From: Dreissena polymorpha
Lineage: Eukaryota; Mollusca; Bivalvia; Myida; Dreissenidae
Assembly: GCF_020536995.1 (NCBI RefSeq)
Contig: NC_068358.1
Location: forward strand, 35,086,924-35,150,923
Length of the DNA: 64,000 nucleotides
Direction: 5' to 3'
The position numbers and the translations under genes are program-made. This document shows, one piece after another, positions 22,916 to 35,182 of this stretch. The notes beneath the pieces are model-generated. The model searched no databases and was not told the DNA's origin. It was given only the letters and a program-made list of their open reading frames with translations. Within the stretch, counting starts at the first letter, position 1, and every line of letters starts with the position of its first letter.

Positions 22916-24880
22916 TGTGTCTCCTTTCTGATATGTCTTAGATTGTCTGTTTGTTTGGATTTTTAGCTCAACTCAGCACAAAGTTTTAAAGAGGAGCTAT
23001 GGTTACAATCACCAGCGTTGTAATGTGAATGGTGTAAACTTTTAGCTTGTAACCAGTTTAGAATCCACATTTCTTTATCCGATGATGATGCTTATTGGTA
23101 AGAATGTTATCTTGACAATATCTAGGAGTTCGAATCTGGGTCACTTGGGTCAAAAACTAGGTCAAATCTATATTAAAAAATGTGTTACAACAAGAAGTCA
23201 CATTTATGACTATCTTGATGAAACTTGCAAATGTTTATCTTGATAGTATCTATGTGTTCAAAGCACTCATGTGCATCCAAAAACAAGGATACCTGGTTAG
23301 ATCTTAGAAAAACTTGAATACCATTCTAGAAGCTACATTTATGAATCATTCTTTATGAAACTGTTCTTCTAAAGATTTTCCACGCGAAGTTCAAATCTGT
23401 GACGTGTACATCTTAAAAGCTAGGGCCCCAGTTAAAGTCTGAGAAAAACTTTTCCAATTTAGAAGCCAGCTTTTTTACTCAATCTTGATTTAATTTTCTA
23501 AGAAAGTTTATCTTGTCAATATCTAGGTGAAGTTCGAATCTGGGTCATGTTCATTAAACTATTAAGGTGAACAGGGATAATGTTTGAAAAACTGTAGTAC
23601 TCTTGAAAAAACCCTCTGATGAAACATTTTCTAGGTCATTCTGAAAATAAGAGGAGTTGGAATCTGCATCACAGGCGTCTAAAAACTATATAATGTCATC
23701 ATGTCAGATATTTCAAAATTGCTACCACGAGGCCACATTGATGACCCATTCTTAATAAAATGCAGTCGGAATGTTTCTGTTGACAATATGAAGGCCATAT
23801 TTGACTGTGTAAATAAACCCCATTTAATATGGTGAAAGCTTAGCAAATATGAGCGGTTTACTTGTTATATGTGTACATAAAAATGTGAGTGATTGACAGC
23901 TGTCCTTAAACTCAATTGTGTCATGACCAATCTGGAATTGATCAATGAACAAAACTTCCACATGAGCTAGACCAGCCAACCTGAACTCGTGATTGATGTC
24001 AAAATCCATACAAGCTTCACCAGCCCAACATGTACACCAAAAAAACAAACATCAACACTAAACCAGGTCTGTAACACTAGTTATACTTTTACTAAAAACT
24101 TTTCATTTCTAAACCTGGAGGGGGGGGGGGGACTCGTGATGTAGACAAGCCTCGTTTTGTGTACGAAAACAGAATAAGTATGTTTGTTGCAATTCACAAA
24201 GCTTGCTATTCGGCAGTGTCAGGGCCTTCGATAAAGCATGCACTTATTGAGTCCGGTTACTGATCGACTTTAACAGTCTGCTTTGATATTGATGAAAGTC
24301 GCGAAAAGTATATATTTATGAGAAAGGATTCTCCAAGGTAGTACATATTATTGTTACACTGACCTTAAACATAATTTATAACGGCTTCTTCTTCAAAAGC
24401 TTGACGATGATTTCATATTTGTACTATAAGCTGATAGGTCTTGAAATCTTGTCAACCAGCAAGGTTTCAGCTAATATGTGTATTTAAGTTCATTTATCGT
24501 ATCTATAATTGTTCGCTTTGTTGCTCAGGAAAGCATTAAATCATTGATTGATTTAATTGTAATTCGATTGAATGGTTACTAGAAAAGATTATCAGGAAGT
24601 GGTTATTTGAACAATAAATATTCAGTAAAACAAAGATGATGTTAGTCAGAGAGGAAGTACAGAAGAACCTGTCATTGACGGCGCTCGGTGTAAGGTTTGA
24701 ATGCCTATAACAATTTTCGTCGGCTAGGCATTCGTTTCAACAAGCTTAAACCTCGCATGCTTGTAATTGATCGTTGTAATGCCATGATATTGTGTCATTG
24801 TGTGTTTAATGAACCACGAATGCAAATGTTAATTTTAATAAAAGTCATTTACAATCCCTTACTGAAACAAAATCAAAAAC
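22916..24880. repeat. Intergenic, with a badly decayed AGCTCACCTG-type repeat
   Basis: From about 22960 (TTTTTAGCTCAACTCAGCAC) to 23820 the modules TATCTAGG...TTCGAATCTGGGTCA, AACTAGGTCA and AAAACTTG recur at ~140 bp spacing, as in the other copies but much diverged. A run of 12 G lies at about 24120. From 23820 to 24880 nothing else is recognisable. Confidence 0.5.
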
Positions 24881-24882
24881 TG

Positions 24883-26811
24883 AGAACAGTGTCTGAGTGA
24901 AAACATATCAGACGCCATAGAAATAACAACCGAAGTTGTAAAAAAATTCATTGAAGCCGAAGATAACAAAAAACTATCCGGAAAACACTGGCAGATGTCA
25001 GTCGATTTCAACAAATATCTTGCGAAGAAAGGCGAAACGAAGTCAATCCACAATTTATCAGTCGACCATCTAGATGAATATCTTGCCACATATCTGCTCT
25101 CCATTCACAAGAGTGATGGTGATGAAAACGAGCCTGTCACATTGCGTAGCATTGTGGGAAGCATTGAGCGGAAACTCCAAAGAGCAAAGTACCCATTCTC
25201 TATCTTTCGGAGCAGAGGTCCAGAATTTTCCCTCACACGCGACTGCCTGAAAGCAAAGCAGAAAAATCTAAAAAAACAAGGAAAATGTAAATTTAAAAAA
25301 CTGTTTTTACAATAAATATGGCATGAAATTTGTGAATAATACAGCATTATTGACTTAAAACATTATATTAATCTACTTTGTTTTCTTGATTTCATTTCGA
25401 TTTAAAATGTTATCTACTTAATATTTGTTAAAAAAATTAAAGCAACAATTTCTGATAATGATTGTTATAATTTATATTACTGGTAATATTTAAATCTTAC
25501 AGAGTCTTAATTATGTGTAAAATGTGCAGACAATGATAACATTTATCAGAGCTTTTTCTCTTTCTGTGAGAATGGACGTTTTTCATAATTTGGGGCAATT
25601 CGCGACTCAAATGTTCACAATTTCAAGAAGTTCGCAACTCAAATTTTCACAATTTCAGTAAGTTAGCGACTCAAATTTTCACAAGTTTTAAAAGTTCGCA
25701 ACTCATCTTTTCACAAATTTAAACAAGTACGCGACTCAAAATGGATGGGCGGAGTTCACAAAAACAGGCAAAAAACGTCTCTATATTATTTTTTTAGGAA
25801 ACAAGCCTAAAGCGGCTGCCGCATTATCTGATGAAGAGATACAAAAACTCTACACAGAAAACATTTTGGGTTCAACAACGCCAAAATCACTCCTTAATAC
25901 CATTTGGTTAAACAACTCCCTCCATTTCGGCCTGCAAGGAAGTCATGAGCAGTACAATTTAAGGTTAGCTAAATAATGAAATGACAGACTTACAGCGATA
26001 AAAATGAGTCTAAACTAGATAAATCATTTGTTTAACCTCCAACATCTTGAATTTTACATGAACCGCCCTGAATACTTACTTAAATATAATGAAACAACTT
26101 CTGATAATTAAACACATTTTTTTAAGATGGGGTGAGGTCAAACTGAAGACAGATGCTTCAGGAAATGAATTTCTGGAATTCAATGAACGACAGACAAAGA
26201 CCCGCATTGGAGCAAATGCATTAGATTCCAGAAAAATTCATCCGAAGATGTTTGCTTCACCGGAATTAGGAAATAGGGATCCTATTTACATTTACAAACA
26301 GTATAGTGATAAAAGACCACCCGGCTTCAGCACTGATGATAGCCCATTCTACCTGGCAACAAAAACCGTGCCCTTAATTGACAGTTCTGATCATTGGTTC
26401 CTACGGCAGAAACTTGGTGGGAAAAAAATTGCCAAGATGTTGAAAACAGTGGCAATCAAGGTCGGTTTTGACAAAACCAAAAATATCAGTAACCATTCTG
26501 CTAGAAAACACCTTGTGCAAAAATTAGGGGATTCCAATATCGCACCCACTGAAATCATGCAAATAACAGGACACAAAAACGTCCAGTCAATAATAAATTA
26601 CAGCGAAATTTCCGAACAAACACAAAAAAGATGTTCAAACCTTTTGGCATCATGTTCAACTGCAACTCCATCTCAGGCATCTGTTTCATGCACTTCTGTG
26701 AACAATTCCGAAATGAACATTTCTTTCCCCACTCACCTAGTTGCAATAATCCAACTCCCAGCTATTGACCTTCCGGGTCCTAGTTGCAATAATCCAACTC
26801 CCAGCTATTGA
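24883..26811 (+). mobile_element. Crypton-type tyrosine recombinase gene (DUF3504 family), three exons, damaged
   Basis: Probable exons are 24883-25294, 25798-25963 and 26127-26811. Exon 1 encodes the helical SAM-like part (CLSENISDAIEITTEVVKKF to LKKQGK). Exon 2 encodes NKPKAAAALSDEEIQKLYTE and FGLQGSHEQYNL. Exon 3 encodes RWGEVKLK, NHSARKHLVQKLGDSN, ITGHKNVQSIINYSEI and a low-complexity tail. The H-x-x-R, G-H and Y of the recombinase active site are seen. The family's usual first catalytic Arg (GLRG) reads Gln here, a CGA to CAA change. At the exon 1/2 join the donor base is T, giving TGA where relatives read Gly. Vertebrate KIAA1958, QRICH1, ZMYM2 and KCTD1 derive from this family. Cryptons lack terminal inverted repeats, and none are seen. 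Confidence 0.75.
25598..25745 (+). repeat. Short tandem repeat in the Crypton intron, ~34 bp unit, about 4-5 copies
   Basis: Units read GTTCGCAACTCAAATTTTCA / CAATTTCA with small changes (GCGACTCAAATGTTCACAA, TTAGCGACTCAAATTTTC, TACGCGACTCAAAATGG). It lies just upstream of the exon 2 acceptor. Confidence 0.7.
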
Positions 26812-27235
26812 CTCTCCGGATGCTGTACGTATGTACTCATAAAAGCTCAGAGCATTCAAGAAGAACTACCCAGCCACCCTGCACAAGTACAGCTTCCTGG
26901 TCAAAATACAATACATGCCATGTTTTTTTTAGCTGTACTTAACGTGCAGAACCTCAATATTTACGCACAACCACCACAGTAAACCAAATGAGTATATATT
27001 CCAAATTCTAATAAACATCAGTCAATTCTTTACACGTGTTGACACACTGCGAAGACGTGAGTGACTGCACTTGCCTTGACATGTTACAATTGCGTTTCAA
27101 ATTTTTCCTTTAAAATGTATAATATATGCTTTCATTTTATGTAATAAAGTAATTGCTACATGACCCAACTGTTGCAGGCAAAAGAGATTGTAAGTAGTTT
27201 GGTACATTACTAGAATTCATTTTGTACAATAATAT
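26812..27235. other. Intergenic spacer
   Basis: AT-rich. The last 29 bp of the Crypton tail (CCTAGTTGCAATAATCCAAC...) appear as a short direct repeat near 26735-26810. Otherwise nothing is recognisable. Confidence 0.5.
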
Positions 27236-28254
27236 TTATTTATGTTTACGTCTCCGTTGACTGATAGTTTCCCATCCTAGCTCATTATAAAGATCTTCTA
27301 ATAAGACTAACCGCGTGCAACCAGATGTTAATCGTGCGGCTTCGGTTTGGATTTTTTCTAATTCATCTTTTTCATATTGCGTACAATTATCAAAGACAGC
27401 GTCTGAGTACTCAAGTATTGGTCTTATAAACGAAACGTATATTTTCTCGAGAGTTTTTCTATTAAGCATAATTTTTAATCGACGCATTATATGAACTCGT
27501 GTCCATTCCTTTTCATTTATAAACGATATATGCGCATGCCATGTACAGTCGTTGGACATAAATACATGTACACCTAAATGTTTATGGACATAAACAACGG
27601 GTATATTAACGTTCTGCATAGTCAATGATGGGTGAAGTGGTTTATTTGTTTTGCGAGATATTAGCATTGATTCGGATTTTGAGGGATTTAAGCATACTAA
27701 CCATTTGTCTGCCCAGCTAGAAAGTTTATCAATGTCTGATTGCAATACGACTGCAGTTTCGTTTGGCAAATTTTCGATCATGAAAAGACTAGTATCATCA
27801 GCAAACAAATGTATGTGTGCTTGTATGTCAGCGACAATGTCATTTATATAACTAGAAACATAAGTGGACCTAAAATAGAGCCTTGAGGGACAACGGCGAG
27901 AATGTCAATACGAGTTGAATACGCTCCCGGTAAGATTACTTTTTGTTTACGATCCGAGAGATAATCAGACAAAAAAGATAAAAGATTTCCTCGAATGCCA
28001 TTGTTGTAGTTTGTACAGACGGACGTGGTCTGGAGACGGTTCTTTCCTGGGACAAAATGGACCGACGGAAACCGCTGGCAATTGCGTGTACCAGCTAAAC
28101 AAAACGGTTGGTCATGCCATAATGTGGAGAAAAAACGCGATCTAATGAGCATATACAAATTTTGTTGAAGTTGTCGTGTTTTGCCTATATTTTCGGACGA
28201 AAACATTTGAAACTTGACAACAAGATCTACAGCGAACGTTGTTCGTGATCTCAT
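27236..28254 (-). mobile_element. LINE fragment (jockey/CR1-like), reverse transcriptase, broken
   Basis: On the minus strand the RT is recognised by YNNGIRGNLLSFLSDYLSDR, VVPQGSILGPLMFLV, LFADDTSLF, WADKWLVCLNPSKSESMLIS and IRPILEYSDAVFDNCTQYEK, ending in ETISQRRRKHK followed by a stop. One base is missing between FLV and the expected YIND (about 27848), shifting the frame before the FADD box. The upstream part (to about 28254) is more diverged (KTRQLQQNLY, TLWHDQPF). The 3' end is truncated, and no 5' ORF, poly(A) or target duplication is seen. Confidence 0.85.
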
Positions 28255-28859
28255 GAAAATTTAGGTGAATGTACTAAATTTAATATAATTAGTTACCTAA
28301 ACTTTGAATTTGCAGGTAGTTCATGTTTCTTATGGACATAGTTGATCTTTTTTAAACGCTATATATTTATTTCCTTGGTAACATAAATACTATGTGGTCA
28401 TGTATTGTACTGTTTGCTGCGTAAGTTTGTCAAAAGATACCTGATAACCACATGTTATGCCAATATTTCACGCGACCCGATGATTCATCCTGAATTCGTT
28501 AATAATCTACCAGTTGATATTGTAAACTTTTAGAGTGGTGCACTGTAGTTTACATGAAATCTGAGTTAGGCTCATAACCTTATTCGGCATTGTATTGCAT
28601 GTATTTTATCATAATCTACACTCGGTAAAAAACAGATAGATTTTACTATGTTTAATGACTAAATAAAATGCAACAGTATTGTTTTTATAAATACAGTTAC
28701 ACCTTTGTTAGAAATGGTTCAATGAAACAATAAACATATCAGGAATATAACGATCTCAAATGTAACATATTGTTTTCTAATGCGAGCTCATTTTAAAATA
28801 AATCACGGCCGCATGCCAACGTATGTATTGGGTCCATTCCGACAGACCGAGTGCTTTAA
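28255..28859. other. Intergenic spacer
   Basis: AT-rich. No gene or repeat recognised. It holds the presumed 3' flank of the minus-strand cGAS-like gene, but I could not fix a convincing poly(A) signal close to the stop. Confidence 0.5.
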
Positions 28860-31031
28860 TCACAATTGTTTACCATAAATAAATCTTCCGATCAGGCAAA
28901 AAATGTGCCAACTTGCTGCATTGTTGTGCGGATTACTGGCTTGTGATGCTGTGTAAGCTGCCGTTGCTTGAAAGAAATCGTTGTTCAGTTCCCAGCAATG
29001 TCCAATTAGATTCATTGTACTTGAAACGTATCGGGTACGAGGTCGATAGTTTTCACTGTAGTGCTCCCTTCTCCAGCGAAATGTTAAGAGTTTGTCAAAT
29101 GCAGATTTTTGCAACGTAGTTTTACCGAGTTTTTCATTCGTTACAAATTTCAGGTAAAAGAAGTATGGCAAGGAATCGACGATGACGTCGTCTTTCATTC
29201 CTTTCACATATTGGTCAGTTTTAGCTTTGTTTGTTGGAATAGTTGTGGCGTACATTTCATACGCTAGGAATTGTGGCATGCAATTCTTTTCATGCAGCGT
29301 GAAAACAACAGGCAGGGATATTGTCTTCAAATATTCAAAAGCATGGGTCGTTGATACCTTTGCGCATCGGATACCGACTTGCTCTGTGCTTCCAGGAAAT
29401 GGGAGAACCTTAAGCAATGGATTGATTTTTTCTTCGATTTCAGAGAGTATTGAAGCCGTTTGTTCGTATTGTTTTGTACAAAAGAGCATTGATGCAAACT
29501 TGAGATAACATGTCAAAGTCTCCGACGTCAGTGACGTTTTGTACATTTCGTCTGGTACCGGTACGTTCTGTCTGATGCAGTCAGATGCCTTAACAGTAGC
29601 AATAGTGGATTGAAACAACGCTTTCCTAAGCTCGTGGCCTGCTTCTTCTGCTGCGGATGTTAGTGCTTCTATAAACTGTGTGCGCGGGAATGATTTGACC
29701 TTTTTGAAAATATCGTACTTGACCGAACGTATAGGTGAGAGAAGAGCCGCATGACTGAGTATTTCTGTGATGATCGAACGTTCATTTGCCTCTCTTGTTT
29801 GTAATGATGCAGTTTCAAATGATTGTGCTGATAACTCAATACGCAATCTCTCCCCAACATCATCCAGTTTCATAGAAAACAAGCACTTCAGACCAGTCCG
29901 TATACATTCCGAAAGCATGCAGGCTAATACTGGGAATTCATGCGTTTTAAGTTTGTCTACGAAGAGGTTTATTCCAGCTATTGTGTAGTGAGGACTATAC
30001 CGGAGTTTCAAAAACCTCTTCATTGTTGTCAGACATTGCATAACGCACTGGACAAGATTGTCTTCTGTCCAGAAATTATGTGGTGTTTGCTGGACGGTAA
30101 ACATAAGAGCTGTTTTGAAATGAAATGTACTTAATCTGTCTCCCACAATAGGTTTGAAAAACTCTTTTCTCATCATTTTCGTCAGCACATAAGCTTTCAT
30201 CTGTACCACGGTAAGATCAAACATAAGAAGACGCTCAATCAAGTTTGTGGACATCCTCCATTGGGTTGCTAGAAAGTCACTTTTATAGATCGGCTCCATG
30301 AACATATAACCGTATTTGCAAATTGCATCATAAGCAAATGTATTCTTTTTAACACCAGGTAATGTTAAGAACACCCCACTATGTTTAGCCTTTTCAATGG
30401 TTTCAGGTTTTGGCCAGTGACCTGGTCTTGGTCTTGAGATGAGGACAGAGCAGTCTTTTGGTAATTCATCGCAGCGCAGAGCCACGACAACGTCGTTGGA
30501 ATACTTATTTTAAAAGGTGTTTATCGCTGGACCGTGGTAGTCAACTACTATGTCCATTGCTGTACCGAAATCCTCTGCTTCGGTTGGAATAAATGCCAAG
30601 CTTGATAAAACTAATCGGCCATCGGAATCAATTATGTAATCTGACTGAGGCTCCGGACTAGGTCCCCAATACAGATACTTGTCCGTGTCAACTCTAGATC
30701 CTACTTTTTGTAGACTACAACATTGTGGCAGGTTCAACAAAGTTTGTACAAGAAGATGGTTCAAATTTTCCATACGCATATCGGAAAAGTCCAAGCCAAC
30801 ATAGATATTCCGGTAACATAGTTGAAGCGTATCATGATCTGATTCCATTCCGAGAGTTGTGGACCCTTCACTTTGGCTGCCAAAAATATACGTTACTTCC
30901 TTCCAGGAATTAAATGACTCTTGAAACAAACATGACTGTCTTCTAAACTGAATAATGTCTTCAGAAACTCCAATGTCATCCATAACGTTTGATAATCTAA
31001 GAGACATTTGATCCATAGTACATGAATCCAT
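28860..31031 (-). pseudogene. cGAS-like / Mab-21 nucleotidyltransferase with TPR-like tail, in-frame stop
   Basis: A single-exon frame from ATG at 31031 to the stop at 28860, about 722 codons, with one internal TAA at 30510-30512. The upstream codon at 31055 in the same frame is TTG, so 31031 is the better start. The N-terminal part has the nucleotidyltransferase signature FGSQSEGSTTLGMESDHDTL (GS, then D-x-D, about residues 51-67). The third catalytic Asp is expected in NDVVVALRC, six codons after the TAA. The Mab-21 domain follows (FLATQWRMSTNLIERLLMFD, TFHFKTALMFTVQQT, FWTEDNLVQCVMQCL). The C-terminal ~300 residues are helical and TPR-like (CYLKFASMLFCTKQYEQTAS, GHCWELNNDFFQATAAYTAS). Active relatives make nucleotide second messengers for STING. 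With the stop only 173 residues would be made, so it is probably a pseudogene unless read through or polymorphic. Confidence 0.8.
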
Positions 31032-33304
31032 TGCTTTATTTAATATAAATACCAATGCATACAGTTGTTACATACCATTAATAAACAAGTATAAAGATGG
31101 CGATGTAATTTATTTAACTTCCCCACACAGTATTTGCACGCTTAACTCCATACACTAACTGCATAAGTTAAATCATATTGGCAGGGATAGCAAAAATCAA
31201 TAAACAACTGGCATGTCATGAATAGAGTCGTTTGAATAGAAGACAATTACTTGTCTAAATCCCAATATACATTATAAGGAGTGAACTGTAGGCTATTTTT
31301 TCTTAAGCTAACTTCACAATATTTTATTAAACGTACAGACCAAACCAGCTGAGTAAGCTGTCAATTGTTCACAATATTCGTTTGTGGTGTTACTATAACT
31401 GTTATGTAAGCGTGAGAATAATGCAATTTAAACTTCGTTTTTTTGAAAGAGGTTGTTCCAAAAATGCTTTTTTACGATTTAGTGTCTGATATATTTATAT
31501 TGTGTGCTGAGTTCGGTGAGCAACGTACTTTACTTGCACTGATTCAATTGCAGGGTAAGATTAATGTTCTTCAATGTGTACATATCTGAAGCAAATCACA
31601 GTACAAGAGACACACAATCAATTACATATTCAATATTTATGGCGTATTTCCCTTTTACGGATAGATTGGACATTGCTAAAACAACGTAAAAATAACAATT
31701 TTAACAATCGATTTTTTCTGAGTTTTAATTCAGTTTACAACATAACTATAAACTGAGCATTTGTGCACTTTTCTTTCGCAGTATTATGCGAAGTTTTGTC
31801 CTTAGATACAGAAAAAATACTTCTCAATTTGTTTCAGAACCAAAATTTTGTATCAATTTTGTATAATTACATGCTCAGCTTAAATATATGAATCACGCGA
31901 GGGTATTCGACAAGGACACTCATGATTTAAATACGTAATGAGCAAACGATTACGTATAATTTATATCGACAAATGTGTCATCAACTTTTTCATTAGAAAA
32001 GGAAAGCTCTTTAGGACACAAGATGCAATCAGAATTAAATGCGTTAGCGAGAACTTCGGTTTTCGTTAACAGCATACTTATATTAATCTCAAGCCTTAAA
32101 CGATACTTCAAAAAGCTTTCCATGACGCTTGCCTTACTCAACTGCTCTTGTTATTATGCCACTTAACAGGTTTCAATATGGCCCATTTTTCTAACATTCA
32201 ATTTAATTCTGATTTACACCAAAAGGCACCTTGTGTTTCATTTCACAATTATTGTTCACGTTACCGATGAAAGTTTATTTGATAACATAAGGTATTGCAT
32301 AGAATTGGTATGAACTACGATTTCGTATTTAAGAAGTGGTGTACTCCAACTGCCATATGCATTCAATTGAAACATATTTGAAAAAAGAGCACTCTATATG
32401 TGCCATTAACATGTACAACCACAAGTCCAAAAAAAAATTAACATACTTTAATCCCAAAAATAAAGACCACCATCTCACGAAAATTATCAAGGTAAGAATT
32501 GAATACATCAATATAAAAGTGAAATACTACCCATTCCAGCATCGAAACTAGATTAAATTATATCAAGTATAAATATACGCATACTACAAGTAAACTACAA
32601 ATACACAATATACACAACAAAAAGCGTGCGATACACCTGGTCACAGTAAGTATAAATAGCAGGGTAATTGTTTTATGAGAAAAAAAATGCAAACTTAATT
32701 CTGGTATATGATGTTCCAACGTTTGTGTTACATGAACTACACATGTAAACAATAAACACTTGATTAAAACACGTGAATAAAACATCTTATTGATATACAC
32801 TGTAAAACATTCCACTCATTTCATAAATCTCATGCACATGACCACATCCACAAAATCGACCTAAAATTTAAATACAAAGTAACAATAGCACAATATCATT
32901 GTGTGTGATTGCAAATTATCAATGTCCTATTGTAACAACATCTACTATTGAATCAAAATCATACAATAACATGTTTTGGAAAATCACATATTTGGCACTC
33001 GTATTTAACAAATATTTTACTATTAACGTTCTTTTTTTCTCATAATGTCACAGTAAATAGTAAAGAAATCTCTGTTCGTGAATATTGTAATGTTGGTAAG
33101 TGCTATTGTCGCACCAGCAGTTGAGAAATCTTACTATAGTACAAAGTCCTTTATTTATTGCAAATGGCCAATCGCGAGACAGTCTGACTTTCATCAAAAC
33201 AAGAAGCATTTCTACTACTGACAGCATCTGAAGACTGGAAATATTACAACATTGAATATATACACGTTGATACGAACTACTGCGTAAACACAAGTCGGTA
33301 TCAA
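31032..33304. other. Spacer between the two cGAS-like genes
   Basis: AT-rich, 2.3 kb. No gene or repeat recognised. On the minus strand AATAAA occurs twice in overlap at 33150-33159, about 150 nt past the stop of the upstream gene (33305), and is a plausible poly(A) signal for it. The ORF at 31950-32141 has no recognisable domain. Confidence 0.5.
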
Positions 33305-35182
33305 CTATTTTTCACCTAACAGACATCGTCCTACGAGACTGAAAATGTGCCAGCTGGCTGCGTTGTTGTGAGGATTTATCTCCTGTGAAGAGCTGTAATC
33401 CTTCACTGCTTCAATAAAATTATTGTTAAGTTCCCAGCAGTGCCCTATCATATTCATGGTAGTGGCGCCCACTGTGGCTTTTCTTTGACCAATTTGATGT
33501 ACCGGTATTCGAAACTTTAAGATTTCGTCAAATGCTGCTTGTTGCAAATCTGTCTTGCCAATGAGTCTGCATGCGACAAATTTCAGGTAGTACAACAACG
33601 GCAAAGCATCCACGGTTACGTCGTTTTTCATTGTGCTTACGTAATCTTTTGCGGCATCATTATTTAACGTTGGGATATATGTGGAATAAATTTCATAAGC
33701 TAGGAATTGTGGTATACAATTCACCTCATAATGCAGAAAAACAATTGGCAACGACATCTTCAAGATGTACTTAATTGCACTTGGGGTTATAGATTTTGTC
33801 GTCCTACAACAGACCGGTTCGGGACTACCTGGAAACGGAACTACCTCAATAATTGGTTGTATTTGTTCCTCTATTTCCAAAAGCAACGAAACAGCCCTTT
33901 CATTCTGACCGGTAACAATCAGCATAGACGAAAACTTTAGGTAACACGCCAACATACCGGATTTTATCGAAGTTTCATACAACATAGTTATTTCCTTGGT
34001 AATTGGTGTTTTCTGATCTATGCAAGAAGACGCTTGTATTGTGGCAATATTTGAGCGAAATGTTTGAATCCACATATCTATTGCATTGTTTTTAATGAGG
34101 TTTTCTTCTGTACAAGAAAATAATTTTAACCTGGGAATGTCTGCTTGTAGTGCATCGACTAACATAGAAGCAGTACACTTGTTGTACTTTTCAAGAATTG
34201 CATGTTTCATTAACCGGATTGGAGAGTGTAGCATGACATTTTCCAGTACAGTTTTTATGATAGAATGTTCATTCTCCTCCCGTGATGGCAGCTGGTAATT
34301 GTTGGTGGGATGATTTTCACTCCAAAATGCCGCCGACATCCTCTGTCCAACATCGTCAATCTTCATGGCAAACAGGTTATACAGATTTGTACTTACAAAC
34401 ACATCCAGCATTTTCAGTAGTAATTGGTATTCATGCACTTTAATTTTATTCGCAAACACGTTCACGCCCGATGTCGTATAGTGTGGACAGTTTCGGCATT
34501 TCAAGAACCGTGTCAATGTCTTCAAGCATCGGATGATGCACTGGACGAGATTTTTGTCAGTCCAGATTTCAGGCGGCGTTTGCTCTACTGTAAACATAAG
34601 AACTGTTTTAAGATGAAACGTGCTCAACCTGTCCCCAACGATACGCTTCAAATATTCCTTCCGTAACAATTTTGTGACAGCATATGCTTTCATATGTACC
34701 AAATTTAAGTCAAACATTAGACATCTCTCTGTAAGGTTAGTTGACATCCTCCACTGAGTTGCTAGAAAGTCAGTTGAATACGGTAATTGCATCAGTATGA
34801 ACCCAAGCTTGGCGTACGTTTGATCAGTTATTTGTTTTGGCCAAACTAGCTGCAAACTGCAACACTGTGGTAGGGTAAATGGCGTTTGCACAAGGTGATC
34901 ATTGTTATCCTCTACGCGCATCGTTGACAAATGTAACCCAACAGATTGTTTATTTGGACTGTATATGAGCTGATCGAAGTCTGAGTTCAGTCCCAGCGTT
35001 GTCGATCCTTCACTCTGACTGCCAAATATGTATCTACGGTCTTGGAATGAATTATACGATTCTTGCAACCAACATGCGATTCTTCGGAATGTTATCATGG
35101 ATTGAGAAATTCCGATGTCCTCCATGACATTCGATAATGCCAGTGACAATTCCTCCAAATATAGCTCTTTATTAAAACTCAT
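33305..35182 (-). CDS. cGAS-like / Mab-21 family protein with TPR-like tail, internally shortened
   Basis: An intact 625-residue single-exon ORF from ATG at 35182. Residues 1-110 match the neighbour's N-terminus, with FGSQSEG at 53-59 and D68-F-D70, the first two catalytic acids. Immediately after LPQCCSLQ (about 104-111) it jumps to WPKQITDQ and then FLATQWRMSTNLTERCLMFD (about 139-159). About 100 residues present in the neighbour, including the strand with the third catalytic Asp (DVVVAL), are missing without loss of frame. The rest is collinear: Mab-21 helices, then a helical TPR-like tail (ACYLKFSSMLIVTGQNERAV; GHCWELNNNFIEAVKDYSSS). By family it would be a nucleic-acid-sensing cyclic-nucleotide synthase. 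As built it looks catalytically dead and could be a regulator or binding protein. A misplaced intron is an alternative, but no GT-AG pair is evident. Confidence 0.85.
   Translation of the reverse strand: MSFNKELYLEELSLALSNVMEDIGISQSMITFRRIACWLQESYNSFQDRRYIFGSQSEGSTTLGLNSDFDQLIYSPNKQSVGLHLSTMRVEDNNDHLVQTPFTLPQCCSLQLVWPKQITDQTYAKLGFILMQLPYSTDFLATQWRMSTNLTERCLMFDLNLVHMKAYAVTKLLRKEYLKRIVGDRLSTFHLKTVLMFTVEQTPPEIWTDKNLVQCIIRCLKTLTRFLKCRNCPHYTTSGVNVFANKIKVHEYQLLLKMLDVFVSTNLYNLFAMKIDDVGQRMSAAFWSENHPTNNYQLPSREENEHSIIKTVLENVMLHSPIRLMKHAILEKYNKCTASMLVDALQADIPRLKLFSCTEENLIKNNAIDMWIQTFRSNIATIQASSCIDQKTPITKEITMLYETSIKSGMLACYLKFSSMLIVTGQNERAVSLLLEIEEQIQPIIEVVPFPGSPEPVCCRTTKSITPSAIKYILKMSLPIVFLHYEVNCIPQFLAYEIYSTYIPTLNNDAAKDYVSTMKNDVTVDALPLLYYLKFVACRLIGKTDLQQAAFDEILKFRIPVHQIGQRKATVGATTMNMIGHCWELNNNFIEAVKDYSSSQEINPHNNAASWHIFSLVGRCLLGEK

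Noticed and set aside
31950-32166. Minus-strand 63-codon frame between the cGAS-like genes as a third paralogue fragment
   Set aside because: No match to any part of the two neighbouring proteins; length is within chance for AT-rich DNA.
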